Shown piece by piece: positions 1 through 8,570 of a DNA stretch of 64,000 bases. Made by a program: the position numbers and the translations under genes. Below the pieces are notes generated by a model. The model searched no databases. It was not told the origin of the DNA and was given only the letters and a program-made list of their open reading frames with translations. Source of the DNA: Stenotrophomonas maltophilia. Lineage in GTDB: Bacteria > Pseudomonadota > Gammaproteobacteria > Xanthomonadales > Xanthomonadaceae. The first letter of the stretch is position 1. Each line of letters begins with the position of its first letter. Where the stretch lies: the NCBI RefSeq assembly GCF_013464485.1, contig NZ_RAUX01000009.1, positions 36,831 through 100,830 of the forward strand, read 5' to 3'.

Positions 1-56
1 TTTGCCTGGGTGACCGAATCGGTGATCTGGTCGTTTACCGCGGTTGGAAATGCCAT
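1..56 (-). CDS. rebB: RebB-like R-body protein, N-terminus only (partial)
   Basis: Only the first 18 codons lie in the window and the gene runs off the left edge. The visible protein begins MAFPTAVNDQITDSVTQA, which matches the opening of RebB-family proteins. These are small proteins that build refractile R-bodies, protein ribbons inside the cell that unroll. The start is supported by AGGAG a few bases upstream of the ATG on the minus strand. The 244 bases between this gene and the Nudix gene upstream hold no convincing gene or promoter; a TGGCAC-like half element near 135-150 lacks a correctly spaced GC. The call rests on a short stretch, so the family is likely but the exact paralogue is not known. 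Confidence 0.7.
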   Translation of the reverse strand, partial: MAFPTAVNDQITDSVTQA

Positions 57-300
57 GTCCTGCTCCTGCGTAAAGGTGGAAGTGCGTGGTATCCAGTGTC
101 ACGGTGCATGGTGCTGAACTGCCTGTGCCTCACCGTGGTGCCAGAGTAGAAGGAAGCGCTTCGGGCGGATTGGTGGAATCGACGGAGAATGCGGCGGAAA
201 TGGTGTGAAGATCGGGGCCAAGATACGGGCGGATTGCTGGTTTGCAGGGTGTTTCGATGGGGGTGCATCGGCACACGGCGCGGCCCCGTCACGCGCAGGC

Positions 301-1254
301 TCAATCGGCGGGCAGGCCTTCGATGTAGCGTGCGATCGCCGCATACCAGTCGATGCTCTGCGAATCCGGGCGGCCGACCGGTGCGGGTTCCACTGGCTGG
401 CGCACCCCCAGCAGGGAGCAGAGATCGGCCTGCGCCACGACCTGCAGGCGCGACAGCTCCCAGTCCACCACCGATTTCGACGCCGGGCGCCCCATCCACT
501 CGGGGCGCGGCGCCAGATTGAGGTTGAGGCGTGCGGCCAGTTCATCCAGGTCGATTTCCGGTGGCGCTGCAAAGCAGGCCAGGTAGAACGCCACACGGCC
601 CGGGCGGTAGCCGAACGCAACCGAGCGTTGCATGACAAAGGCCGGGTCCAGCGCCACCCCGGTTTCCTCGAAGAATTCACGCCGGGCTGCTGCTTCGGCA
701 GACTCGCCATCTCCCATCGCACCACCGGGCAGTGACCATTGTCCGGCCTGATTGACCGTTGCCTGGGGTTGTTCGGAGGCCCATTTCTTCAGCGCCTGCT
801 GGGCCGCGGCAATACGCCCGGCAAGACCTGCATCCGGCCAGACTGTGATGGGTGGGGTGGCGAGTATCCGACGGCCTGCAAACCCAGCGGCCTGCGATGC
901 GCGGTCCACGGCCGTGAGTACCGAGGGCATGGCATTCTGCAGTGCCTCGACGCTATCGATGCCCAGCGCAGTCTGGACCTCGCCAACCGCGGTCGCCACC
1001 GCGGCAATCGCAGTGGCTTTGTCGAGCTTTGTGCTCCATGCGGTCCGCGCTGCGACATGGGCGTTCACCAGCAGGTTGATGGCAGCCACGGTGGAGGGTC
1101 TCCTCTCCGGTGCGGCAAGCGCGGTATTGAGCAGGACAGCGGCCTCCATCACCAGGACGGGTGCGGCGATGGCGCTCCACCAGTTGTTGGTGGCGCGTTT
1201 CCGGGCGATCAACCATTGGCTGCCGGATCTTACGGCGGCATAGGCCTGGGGCAT
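301..1254 (-). CDS. Nudix hydrolase with long helical insertion
   Basis: This 317-residue protein has a textbook Nudix box at residues 178-200 (G-x5-E-x7-REFFEETGV). Such enzymes hydrolyse nucleoside diphosphates linked to another group, using a metal held by the Glu residues. The first Nudix strand (AYAAVRSGSQWLIARK) is at residues 4-19. About 145 residues, rich in Ala and probably helical, separate it from QWSLPGG, where a typical Nudix protein has only a short loop. AAGGAG upstream of the ATG supports the start. It sits on the same strand as, and upstream of, the RebB-like gene, so it may belong to the R-body locus; that link is inferred from position only. The substrate is not predictable. 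Confidence 0.8.
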   Translation of the reverse strand: MPQAYAAVRSGSQWLIARKRATNNWWSAIAAPVLVMEAAVLLNTALAAPERRPSTVAAINLLVNAHVAARTAWSTKLDKATAIAAVATAVGEVQTALGIDSVEALQNAMPSVLTAVDRASQAAGFAGRRILATPPITVWPDAGLAGRIAAAQQALKKWASEQPQATVNQAGQWSLPGGAMGDGESAEAAARREFFEETGVALDPAFVMQRSVAFGYRPGRVAFYLACFAAPPEIDLDELAARLNLNLAPRPEWMGRPASKSVVDWELSRLQVVAQADLCSLLGVRQPVEPAPVGRPDSQSIDWYAAIARYIEGLPAD

Positions 1255-1282
1255 CGGTGTTCTCCTTCGTCTGGGGGGGCGG

Positions 1283-2962
1283 TCAGTTGTTGCGGTGTTC
1301 GATGAGATAGCGCGCCGGCTGCACCGGTTTGCCGTCGGCGCCGGTCACGATCGGCCGGTACAGCGTGTCGTAGCGTGCTTCCCATGACGGAACGCCTTCG
1401 CGTTCCAGGAAGCGGCGCTGCTCTGGTGGAGGCAGGTCGACAGGCCCTGGCACCGGAGGCAGCGGTTGGCCGAGATCGGTCAATCGATCGGCCAGTTCAT
1501 CGGCGACAGCCTGGATGCGCAGGGTCAGCGCCGCACGGGCATGACGGCGGCGGAAGTAGTCCAGGTCGTTCCAGTCCACATCCGCGCGATCGCGCAGCCG
1601 TTCCATGGCTGTGAGCACATCCCAGTCCTGGAACGCGGTGATCCAGATGGTGGGATCTCTCAGTACCGCGGGCAGGTTCAGTACCGCCCATTGGTAGGTG
1701 GCCAGATCCTGCGTGCGCAGCACATCCAGCAGCGAGGCTTTCAACCATATGCCGGTCAGGTCCTTCAGGCTGCTGTGATAGGGCGCCCAGTCACGCTGCG
1801 CCGGCGTCAGCGTGCCGCCCTGGTCCGCGTCAATGGCCTGGGTGGAGCTGGCGTCCCAGGCTGCACGCTGCATTTCCAGTTGCAACGGCTCGCTGAGAGC
1901 GGCCATGGCACCGGTGAGCAGCTTGCTTGAAACCAGATAGAGCACAGCGCATCGCGGTAGCTGCACCGGGTCGAAGGCGTGCGCCGTATCCAGGTCCTGT
2001 ACGTTGAAGATGTAGCCACAGCAGGCGCGCAGGAGAACGTGCCGCCAGTACCAGTGATTGAGCTTGCGGTTGTCGCGCTCGGTGATGCAGGGAGGACGAC
2101 CGAGACCGGTGAGCAGTTCGCTGTACCGCGGCATGGCTGTCTTGCGCAGCATGTACAGGTAGTACCCGCAGAGGGTCATGGGCAGGTTCATCTGCGATGA
2201 GAAACCGCTGGACCAGAACTTGCTGTACTTGGCGAGGATGATCTGCCGGGTGTAGTCCGGCCAGGGGTCCTGCTGCAACTGGAGGCGATAGCGGGCGGCA
2301 GGAATGTTGATGCCGTCGTCAACGTTGTAGAGATTGACCTCCTCGTTGACCCGGTTCCAGTCGGCGTACTCGCAGCTGGAGGGTGCAGGCTGCTGTGCGG
2401 CGTTGTCCTGCTCGTGCAGGCCAATCAGGCCAGCATTGGCCGCGTCTGTGAGGAGGGCACGCAGGCGCCCCTGGAAGCGTTCCGCCCAGCGGTGGAAGAG
2501 GCAGGCCACGATTGGTGTGCCGGCATCCATCGGCGGGTCCTCCATCTCCATGCCGCTGTTCTGCGGCGGCACGGTGACCGCGACCGAGTCGCGCAGCGCC
2601 TGAACCAGCTTGGCCTTGAACGCGTACGCTGCCTCGATGGTGCTGAAGTGCAGGGGCGGGCTGACAAGCTCGAAGGTGTGGTCTGAATCGGATTCGATCA
2701 TCCATGGGCCGTTCTCGCCCAGATCCAGCTTCGTGGTGTTCTTCCAGGGGATTTCTCCGGGTCTGAGGAGGGCGGCGGTCACGTGGGTGAAGGCGAAGAT
2801 CGAACTGTCGTGCGTACAGAACTCGATCTCCATGCCGTAGGTGTTCCACGGAATGGCTTCGCCGCCCTTTCCTACGGTGATGTTGTTGAGGATCAAGGCT
2901 TCCGTCGGACTCGAGTCCTGCACGGTCCAGCCGATGATGTCGTTGCGGATGATGTTCAGCAT
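1283..2962 (-). CDS. Amidoligase-like protein of unknown function
   Basis: The 559-residue product carries YGMEIEF at residues 42-48, then WMIESDSDHTFELVSPPL at 87-104. This pair resembles the start of carboxylate-amine ligase/amidoligase (glutamine-synthetase-like fold) domains, in which a metal-binding ExEF strand is followed by a D-x-S...E-x-VSP segment. Such enzymes use ATP to join an amine to a carboxylate. The rest of the protein is not recognised. It has no signal peptide or membrane segment. I chose ATG 2962 because AGGG lies six bases upstream; an in-frame ATG at 3055 would add 31 Arg/Ser-rich residues. It lies 28 bases upstream of the Nudix gene on the same strand, so the two are probably co-transcribed. 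The function is a motif-level guess. Confidence 0.45.
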   Translation of the reverse strand: MLNIIRNDIIGWTVQDSSPTEALILNNITVGKGGEAIPWNTYGMEIEFCTHDSSIFAFTHVTAALLRPGEIPWKNTTKLDLGENGPWMIESDSDHTFELVSPPLHFSTIEAAYAFKAKLVQALRDSVAVTVPPQNSGMEMEDPPMDAGTPIVACLFHRWAERFQGRLRALLTDAANAGLIGLHEQDNAAQQPAPSSCEYADWNRVNEEVNLYNVDDGINIPAARYRLQLQQDPWPDYTRQIILAKYSKFWSSGFSSQMNLPMTLCGYYLYMLRKTAMPRYSELLTGLGRPPCITERDNRKLNHWYWRHVLLRACCGYIFNVQDLDTAHAFDPVQLPRCAVLYLVSSKLLTGAMAALSEPLQLEMQRAAWDASSTQAIDADQGGTLTPAQRDWAPYHSSLKDLTGIWLKASLLDVLRTQDLATYQWAVLNLPAVLRDPTIWITAFQDWDVLTAMERLRDRADVDWNDLDYFRRRHARAALTLRIQAVADELADRLTDLGQPLPPVPGPVDLPPPEQRRFLEREGVPSWEARYDTLYRPIVTGADGKPVQPARYLIEHRNN

Positions 2963-3139
2963 GGAGCACCCTGCGCGGCGCGAGGCCCGGATTGGCCGGC
3001 TCAGGGGCATGCTAGAAACGGGGAGACTGCGGGAATCGGCAGAATCGACGCGCAATGCGGTGTCATTGCGTGGATCTGTGCCAAAGCGGCGGAATCAACG
3101 ACGGCGGGCCGCAGCCGCGCCGTCGCCGGGCCAGGGGCG

Positions 3140-4453
3140 CTAGAGCATGTACGGGATCTTGAATGCCAGGGTGAAGTCCGGGGCATCCGGGGTCAGCCCG
3201 ATGCCAAGCAGGGTCACCAGGGTGGTGTGCTGGTTCAACGCGTAGGTCACCCCGAGATTCAGTGACGCTGCATTGGCGTCGCTGCCGATCACCTTCGTCC
3301 ACTTGCCGCCCTGGAAGCGGGTGGACGCGCGGGCGCTGATGCGGTCGCTGAAGGACAGGCTGAGGCTGGTGCGCTCGTTGAACGCGAAGGCGACACCGGC
3401 GCCGAAGTACACCGATCCACCCAGCTTCACGTCGCCAGGATTCACCGTGTCCGGGTTGCTGTCGATGTCGTTGAAGCCGCGCGGGATCGAGTGCACATAG
3501 CCGATGTTGGCGAACAGGATCGCCGGATCGACGGTCTTGACCATGGAAAGGCCCAGGTTGGCCTGCCACACGCCATTGCCCGTAGGTTGCTCGCGCGGCA
3601 CGGCGAAGCGGATGTAGTCATCGTCATCGCGTTCGATCACCTTCCAGTCCAGCCCGTAGGGCGCGCGCCCGGTGGGTGCGGTCACCCCGGCCGTGAGCAC
3701 CGTCTCCGGGCGCCAGCCCCGTTCGCCGAACAGCCGGTAGTTCGCACTCAGGCCGATATCGCCCAGGCCGTTGCCATTGGTTTCCTCCTGCGCGATGGCG
3801 GCCGCCGCGCCACCGGCGCCGCCCTTCTGGTAGACCGTGCGGCGGGCGAGGTAGGGCACGTCCAGATTGAGCGTCAGGTTCGGGCTGACGCCCCAGCGGG
3901 CCGCCACGTTGTAGGTGAGCGAGTCGGATTCGACGTTTTCGATGGCGATGTTGCCGAGGAAGATGGCGTCCAGCGCGAGGAAGCCGTTGAGCGTGAGCTG
4001 CTTGCGGTCATAGCGCGCGTAGGTGAGGCTGTTTTCGATGGTGAAGCGGCGTGAGAACAGGGCCGATTGCTGCTGCTTCACGTCGTCCACGCTGCGCCGC
4101 GACTCCTGCTTGGCCTGCTGCGCCTCCGCCGCCGTGCTGGCGTAGCCCTCGCCACCCGGTGGAACCGCTGCACCGGTTTGCAGAGTCGAGCCATGCGCGA
4201 CTGCCGTGCCCGATGCCGCCGTTGCCGGCCCGGTGGCACCCGTGCGGCCACTCAACCGTGCCTGCATCGCCTGCACCTGCATGTCCAGCTCGCGCAGCCG
4301 TCGCACTTCCTGGGCGTAGTTGGCCTTCAACTGCTCCAGCTGGTTGGCCAGGGCCTGCACGTCGGTGCTGTCGTCGGCCGTGGGCGGCGCGGCGAAGGCG
4401 GTTCCCGCCAGCGCCGCCAGCGCCAACGGGGTGATCCTCAAAAGGGTGTGCAT
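3140..4453 (-). CDS. fapF: FapF-like outer-membrane amyloid translocator
   Basis: The 437-residue protein starts with a signal peptide (cleavage near AFA-AP, residue 22). A coiled-coil region follows (about 30-70, with VQALANQLEQLKANYAQEVRRL), then a low-complexity linker. The remaining ~300 residues have alternating beta-strand character and a terminal aromatic-rich strand typical of outer-membrane barrels. Barrels of this kind are often labelled phenol-degradation MetA-like, which is also how Pseudomonas FapF is recognised. FapF is a trimeric barrel, gated by its N-terminal coiled coil, that secretes Fap amyloid subunits. It is the last gene of the operon, as in Pseudomonas. Identification rests on this architecture plus gene order, not on a sequence search. 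Confidence 0.68.
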   Translation of the reverse strand: MHTLLRITPLALAALAGTAFAAPPTADDSTDVQALANQLEQLKANYAQEVRRLRELDMQVQAMQARLSGRTGATGPATAASGTAVAHGSTLQTGAAVPPGGEGYASTAAEAQQAKQESRRSVDDVKQQQSALFSRRFTIENSLTYARYDRKQLTLNGFLALDAIFLGNIAIENVESDSLTYNVAARWGVSPNLTLNLDVPYLARRTVYQKGGAGGAAAAIAQEETNGNGLGDIGLSANYRLFGERGWRPETVLTAGVTAPTGRAPYGLDWKVIERDDDDYIRFAVPREQPTGNGVWQANLGLSMVKTVDPAILFANIGYVHSIPRGFNDIDSNPDTVNPGDVKLGGSVYFGAGVAFAFNERTSLSLSFSDRISARASTRFQGGKWTKVIGSDANAASLNLGVTYALNQHTTLVTLLGIGLTPDAPDFTLAFKIPYML

Positions 4454-4499
4454 GTTCGTGTCCTGCGTTGTGGAACGCTCCCCCCAATGCCGCGCCCTG

Positions 4500-5255
4500 C
4501 TACTGGCCCGGCCCCATACCGCGGTTCAGCGCAATCGCCTGGGCCACGTTCTGGCTCAAGGGCAGGTTGCCGCCCACGGAATTGCGTACCAGCTCCAGCC
4601 TCAGCTGATTGCTGGCGGTCTGGCCATCACCGGCAAGGGCGATGCCCTGACCGACGCTGCCATTGCGGATCCACTGCTGCACCAGGCCCTGGCCATCCAC
4701 CTGCAACAGCAAGCGCGCCTGGTTGCCTTCCAGTACGGCGGTCGCGCGGGCGCCGGATTGCTGTGCAGCGGCGGCGTGACTGCCATCGGAAGGCGCACCT
4801 GGCACGCTGCCGTCGCGGACGGTCAGCGTGGCGATGTTGCGCGCGGCATTGCCGTCGCCAGCCACCTGCACGCTCTGCACCAGGCCGCTGGCGTTGGCCA
4901 GACCGCTGCTGTCGATGCTGCGTCCCTGGGTATCAGGCAGCGGTGCATCGGCCGCAGTGACCTGCACACTGGGCTGGAAGCTGAGTTTGGGCGTGCCGCC
5001 GCCGCGGAAATCCATGCCGAGGGTCAGACTGCCCTGCAGGGTCGTGCCGTTGCTGGTCTGCCACTGCGACACCATGGTGACCCCGAACCAGGCCACGCTG
5101 TTGCCGCCGACGGTGTAGCGCCCTCGCATCAGGCGCAGTTCCGGGTCTGGAATTTCCGTGAGGCCACGGCCGGCGGTGCCCTCGGCAGCCTGCAGGGGCA
5201 GGGCGGGGGTCACCAGCAGCAGGGCCATCCATATGCGTTGACGAAACATGTTCAT
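4500..5255 (-). CDS. fapE: FapE-like secreted amyloid accessory protein
   Basis: This 251-residue protein has a clear signal peptide (MALLLVTPALPLQA, cleavage near residue 23). The mature part begins with an acidic PDPELRLMRGRY segment, then beta-rich sequence with many Gln, Asn and Ser. It ends in LSQNVAQAIALNRGMGPGQ, reminiscent of the Asn/Gln-containing amyloid repeats of the upstream genes. In Pseudomonas, FapE is a minor fibre-associated component encoded between fapD and fapF, exactly the position found here. It starts six bases after the fapD stop, so the two are translationally close. The gene name is assigned mainly from position; the sequence alone would support only 'secreted protein of the amyloid operon'. 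Confidence 0.55.
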   Translation of the reverse strand: MNMFRQRIWMALLLVTPALPLQAAEGTAGRGLTEIPDPELRLMRGRYTVGGNSVAWFGVTMVSQWQTSNGTTLQGSLTLGMDFRGGGTPKLSFQPSVQVTAADAPLPDTQGRSIDSSGLANASGLVQSVQVAGDGNAARNIATLTVRDGSVPGAPSDGSHAAAAQQSGARATAVLEGNQARLLLQVDGQGLVQQWIRNGSVGQGIALAGDGQTASNQLRLELVRNSVGGNLPLSQNVAQAIALNRGMGPGQ

Positions 5256-5261
5256 GCCTCC

Positions 5262-5963
5262 TCAGAACAGATCGGCGTGGCTGAAACCGAAGTCGACCAG
5301 TTCGGCATCGGTGATCGGCCCCTGGCGCGCATAGAGGGCGCGGGCACTGGGGCGCTCGCTGGGTTGCAGAAGCACGGTGTTGCGATCGAAATCGCTCCCG
5401 ATCACCACGAACACAGCACGTGATGGCCAGGCGGCCAGAAACTCCGGCAGGGCCAGGCTGCGGTTTCCAAGGATGGGATCGGCTACTTCGACCACGCCGT
5501 CGCGTACCTGCTTGAGCACCACGAAATGGCGGAATCCACGCACGTCCATCAGCACCAGCCCCGGCACGCGGAGGGTGCGCAGGCGCGTTTCGTCGATGCG
5601 ATAGCCACGGCCGCGCATTCCCAGTGATTCCACATAGCGCTTGATGTCGAGCAACGAGAAGCCGCGCTCGGCCACCAGCGCCGGGTCGGATACCCCCATC
5701 ATCCCTTCGATCACTGTCGCCTCATCGGTGTCCAGGTGATAGGCGTGGCGCAGGATGGTCGCCAGTGCTGCCGCCCCGCAGCTGTAGTCGGTGTGCTGGC
5801 GCACTACGTTGCGGTAGCGCCGCTCCTGCAGACTCTCCACCTTCTGCTGAAGCAGGGCGCCATTGGTCAGCACGCCGGCAAAGCGGACGTCACCCGCCCA
5901 GGCGGGTGTGCTGCCCAGCAGCAGGCAGGCCAGGAGGTGCACCAGGACAGAGCAACGGGTCAT
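5262..5963 (-). CDS. fapD: FapD-like C39-family cysteine peptidase
   Basis: This is a 233-residue protein with an N-terminal signal peptide (MTRCSVLVHLLACLLLGSTPAWA). It is followed by a peptidase C39-like domain with the expected triad: Cys62 in DYSCGAAAL, His146 in RGFRHFVVLK and Asp162 in VADPILG. In fap operons, FapD is the periplasmic protease that enables subunit secretion. The start at 5963 is supported by GGAG six bases upstream; a longer reading to 6038 would put a Pro-rich stretch before the signal peptide. A strong hairpin (5984-6024) lies between this gene and the amyloid gene before it, so it is probably expressed below the subunit genes. Confidence 0.78.
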   Translation of the reverse strand: MTRCSVLVHLLACLLLGSTPAWAGDVRFAGVLTNGALLQQKVESLQERRYRNVVRQHTDYSCGAAALATILRHAYHLDTDEATVIEGMMGVSDPALVAERGFSLLDIKRYVESLGMRGRGYRIDETRLRTLRVPGLVLMDVRGFRHFVVLKQVRDGVVEVADPILGNRSLALPEFLAAWPSRAVFVVIGSDFDRNTVLLQPSERPSARALYARQGPITDAELVDFGFSHADLF

Positions 5964-5983
5964 CACGTTCTCCGGCAGCAGGG

Positions 5984-6024
5984 GGGAGCCCCTGTCCCAA
6001 GGGGGAGGAGGAACAGGGGCTCCC
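5984..6024 (-). terminator. Hairpin between fapC-like and fapD-like genes
   Basis: A perfect 12-bp inverted repeat (GGGAGCCCCTGT and its complement) encloses a 17-base loop in the 99-base gap after the amyloid gene. No T-run follows on the minus strand, so it looks more like an mRNA-stabilising or attenuating hairpin than a full intrinsic terminator. It would favour more transcript of the upstream subunit genes than of the protease and barrel genes. Confidence 0.6.
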
Positions 6025-6062
6025 GGGGACCCGGCCATTGGCGGACGGCCGGGGTGTTGCGC

Positions 6063-7379
6063 TTACTCGCCGCTGCCGCCACCGCCGCCGGTGCTGGGCT
6101 GGGCGACTGCCAGGGCCAGGCTGTTGGCCTGCAGGTTGCCGGTGCCCGCAGCCACGTTCACGCCGATGTTGCCGGAGGCGCCGGAGAAGGCACTGCCGGA
6201 CAACGCCGAGGTGTTGGTCGCGTTGACGTTCACCCAGCGCGTGGTGGTGACCGTGCCGCTGAGGCTGGCGTACAGGTCGGCCACGCCCAGCTCGACGAAC
6301 TGGCTGGTGCCACTCTCACGCGTATCGAAGCCCAGGCCGCCCACCCCTGGGCGGTTGGGGTTCATCGTGGCGTTCTGGATCTCGTTGTCCAGGTCGATGT
6401 GGCCAGTGCTGTTGCCATCCGGGTGTGGCAGATCGCCACTCCAGGTGTCCAGGTAGTAGTTGGCCATCTGGTAGGCGTTGCCGGTGCCGCGATAGGTGCC
6501 CGCGCCGTAGGCCAGGGTCAGGCCGCTGACGCCGCCCCGCATCCCGACCTGCACGGTGTCGGTGTAGGACTGCACGAAGCCGGCATTGCTGACCGTGTTG
6601 CCGGTGGAGACCTGGTTGGAACTGATGCTTGACTGCGCCATCGCAGTGGTGGCGACCGAGGCCGCGAGCGCGTTCTTCTGCTCGTTGTTGTTGCCCGAGG
6701 CAATGTTCACCCCGATGTTGCCGGACGCACCACCGAAGGCATTGCCGCCGAGCCCGGCGGCGTTGGTGACGCCGGAGTTCATGGTGGCATTGCCGAAGCC
6801 CGCCTGGTTGACGAATACCTCGGCATCGGCCATGCCGAAGCTGAAGGACGCGTCGGCCGCCGACAGCGATGCCGCATTGTCCTGGGCGTTGTTGTCACCC
6901 GATACTACGTTGAAGCCGAGGTTGCCCGAGGCGCCGGCACCGACACTGTCGGCGATGGAAGCGCTGTTGGTGACCAGGCTGTTGCTGGTGAGGTTGTTGC
7001 TGATCGACTGGCGGTTGTCGATCACGGCAATGGCCGCAGAGTCGAGATCGATGTCGCCGGTGATGTTCGGGTCACCGGAGAAATCGATGTCGGTGCTCAG
7101 CCGCAGGTCCTTTTCCAGGTTCACGTCAACGCCGTGATTGTTCTTTTCCTTGCGCTCGTCGGCCTGGATGTTGCTGTGCTTCTGCACGTTGACATTGACG
7201 GTGCGGTTGCGCACGTCGTTGTCAGTGTGGTTGTGCGTTTCGTTGCGGGTCTCGCTGACGGTGTGGTTGTGGTTGATGTTCGCATTGGCGTTCTGGTTGT
7301 CCCAGCCATTGGCCGCAGCGGCGGTCGAGGCAGTGGCAATCGCCATGGCGAGCATGGTCTGTTTGACGGTCGCTTTCAT
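6063..7379 (-). CDS. fapC: FapC-like major functional-amyloid subunit
   Basis: The 438-residue protein has a signal peptide (cleavage near AAA-NG, residue 23) and an Asn/His-rich N-terminal region (WDNQNANANINHNHTVSETRNETHNHTDN). Three imperfect repeats of the type GASGNxGxNxxxGxxNxQxN lie near residues 150-172, 218-240 and 400-426, separated by linkers of unequal length. A Gly-rich tail ends the protein. Three Asn/Gln repeats joined by linkers is the layout of Pseudomonas FapC, the main fibril protein. Unlike what I recall for Pseudomonas FapC, there is no C-terminal CxxC pair and no Cys in the mature region. Start 7379 is chosen for the signal peptide and an AGAGAGGG upstream. Confidence 0.68.
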   Translation of the reverse strand: MKATVKQTMLAMAIATASTAAAANGWDNQNANANINHNHTVSETRNETHNHTDNDVRNRTVNVNVQKHSNIQADERKEKNNHGVDVNLEKDLRLSTDIDFSGDPNITGDIDLDSAAIAVIDNRQSISNNLTSNSLVTNSASIADSVGAGASGNLGFNVVSGDNNAQDNAASLSAADASFSFGMADAEVFVNQAGFGNATMNSGVTNAAGLGGNAFGGASGNIGVNIASGNNNEQKNALAASVATTAMAQSSISSNQVSTGNTVSNAGFVQSYTDTVQVGMRGGVSGLTLAYGAGTYRGTGNAYQMANYYLDTWSGDLPHPDGNSTGHIDLDNEIQNATMNPNRPGVGGLGFDTRESGTSQFVELGVADLYASLSGTVTTTRWVNVNATNTSALSGSAFSGASGNIGVNVAAGTGNLQANSLALAVAQPSTGGGGGSGE

Positions 7380-7422
7380 GGTGCCCTCTCTCTCATCAGG
7401 TGGTGCATCGGTTGGGTGGTTG

Positions 7423-8040
7423 TCACGGGCGGTCCTGCACGACAAGGCCCAGTACATTGGCCGTGTCGTTGCCGTTGCCCGCGATCTGATTGAGTTGCAG
7501 GACCCCGTCGAATCCCCGCAGCGCGGTGTTGGCTACACCGGCACTGCGGGTGCCCGAAGCAACGCCGCGACCGGCGTCGTCCCGCCCCCCTGCCAACGCG
7601 AAACCTTCGGCGGCCAGGGCCGAATCGTCGGTTTCGCGTATGCCCTGTCGCGCCAGCGCCGCGCTGACGACATTGAGCGTCGTATTGGCGATGCCGCTGG
7701 CCTGGTTGATCGATGCGATGCCACTGGCGCCCGCCAATGCGTCACCGCCGATGAGAGCGGCGGCATGCAGCGGCCCGGACAGCACGCGGTTGCCGTGCTG
7801 CAGTTGCCGGGCTGTGATCGCCACATCGGCGTGATCACCCTTGGCGATGCCGTGCAGGTTGGCCTGCAGGTTGAGGTCGCCTGCGGCCTGGTTCACGGCG
7901 ATGGCGCCGTTCGCGCCGGCCAGTGCGCGGCCGTCGATGCGGGCCACGTCGAGGTAGGCGAGCATCCCGCTGTAGTCATCGGCATGCACTGTCCAGGGCA
8001 GTGGGCCGAGCAGCAGAAGCAGCCAGAGCGGGCGCTTCAT
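7423..8040 (-). CDS. fapB: FapB-like amyloid nucleator / minor subunit
   Basis: The 205-residue protein has a signal peptide (MKRPLWLLLLLGPLPWTVHA). Three curlin-like or Fap-like repeats follow, built on a G-x-N-x-AxxxNQAAGxxN pattern: AGANGAIAVNQAAGDLNLQAN, AGASGIASINQASGIANTTLN and RGFDGVLQLNQIAGNGNDTAN. FapB is thought to nucleate FapC polymerisation. Its ATG overlaps the stop of the gene before it (ATGA), so the two are translationally coupled. It is 43 bases ahead of the larger amyloid gene. The call rests on repeat type, size and gene order. A distant curlin relative is the alternative, but no csg-type genes are present. Confidence 0.62.
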   Translation of the reverse strand: MKRPLWLLLLLGPLPWTVHADDYSGMLAYLDVARIDGRALAGANGAIAVNQAAGDLNLQANLHGIAKGDHADVAITARQLQHGNRVLSGPLHAAALIGGDALAGASGIASINQASGIANTTLNVVSAALARQGIRETDDSALAAEGFALAGGRDDAGRGVASGTRSAGVANTALRGFDGVLQLNQIAGNGNDTANVLGLVVQDRP

Positions 8041-8570
8041 TTTCCACCGGCCGGGGCTGTGCCCTGCAGTGGGAACTGGCCGAGCGCGCCGCGCACGGTA
8101 TCGGCAATACCACGCGTGCTGCTGCCAACCGCGCCGAGCGGGCCACTCATGGCGCCACCGAGGTTGCTGCCGATCATGCCGTCGCCGCTGCGGCCGAGCG
8201 TACCGCCCAGGGCCTGCTGGGTGACCCGTTCAACGGTGGTGCCGCCGGTCGCTGCGGGGGAGTTGGCCTGACCGGCGCCCATGCCGGCGTAGTCCTCATC
8301 GCTGAGCTCGTCCATTCCGTTCGTGCCGCCGCCGGCCCCCAGCGCGGCGGCGATCTCGCGCTGCGGTTTCGGGTCGGCAATCAGGGCAATGCCCGGAGGG
8401 GCCATGCGATAGGCTGGACGCGCGGACACATCACGCAACAGGACAATTTCGCCCGGTTGCGGCTTCACGCCTTGGCGTGCGCCCGAAGCGGCTGCAGTTC
8501 CGGGCAGCAGCAACAGCAGGAAGGCCAGGAGAGCGCCAAGCCCGCGAACAAGTGGGGTGATACCGTCCAT
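8037..8570 (-). CDS. fapA: FapA-like secreted chaperone, first gene of amyloid operon
   Basis: This is a 177-residue protein with a hydrophobic signal sequence (LGALLAFLLLLLPGTAAASG). The mature part is Gly-, Ala- and Ser-rich and lacks the Asn/Gln amyloid repeats of the next two genes. In Pseudomonas, FapA is a disordered periplasmic protein that keeps subunits soluble and controls their ratio in the fibre. Start 8570 has GGGAG six bases upstream. An in-frame ATG at 8603 would fall inside the sigma54 promoter and is unlikely. The gene directly follows that promoter and so opens the operon. Assignment is by position and composition, with little sequence signature. Confidence 0.5.
   Translation of the reverse strand: MDGITPLVRGLGALLAFLLLLLPGTAAASGARQGVKPQPGEIVLLRDVSARPAYRMAPPGIALIADPKPQREIAAALGAGGGTNGMDELSDEDYAGMGAGQANSPAATGGTTVERVTQQALGGTLGRSGDGMIGSNLGGAMSGPLGAVGSSTRGIADTVRGALGQFPLQGTAPAGGK

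Noticed and set aside
120-160. A second sigma54-like promoter before the RebB-like gene
   Set aside because: TGGCAC is present on the minus strand but no GC occurs at the required ten-base spacing.
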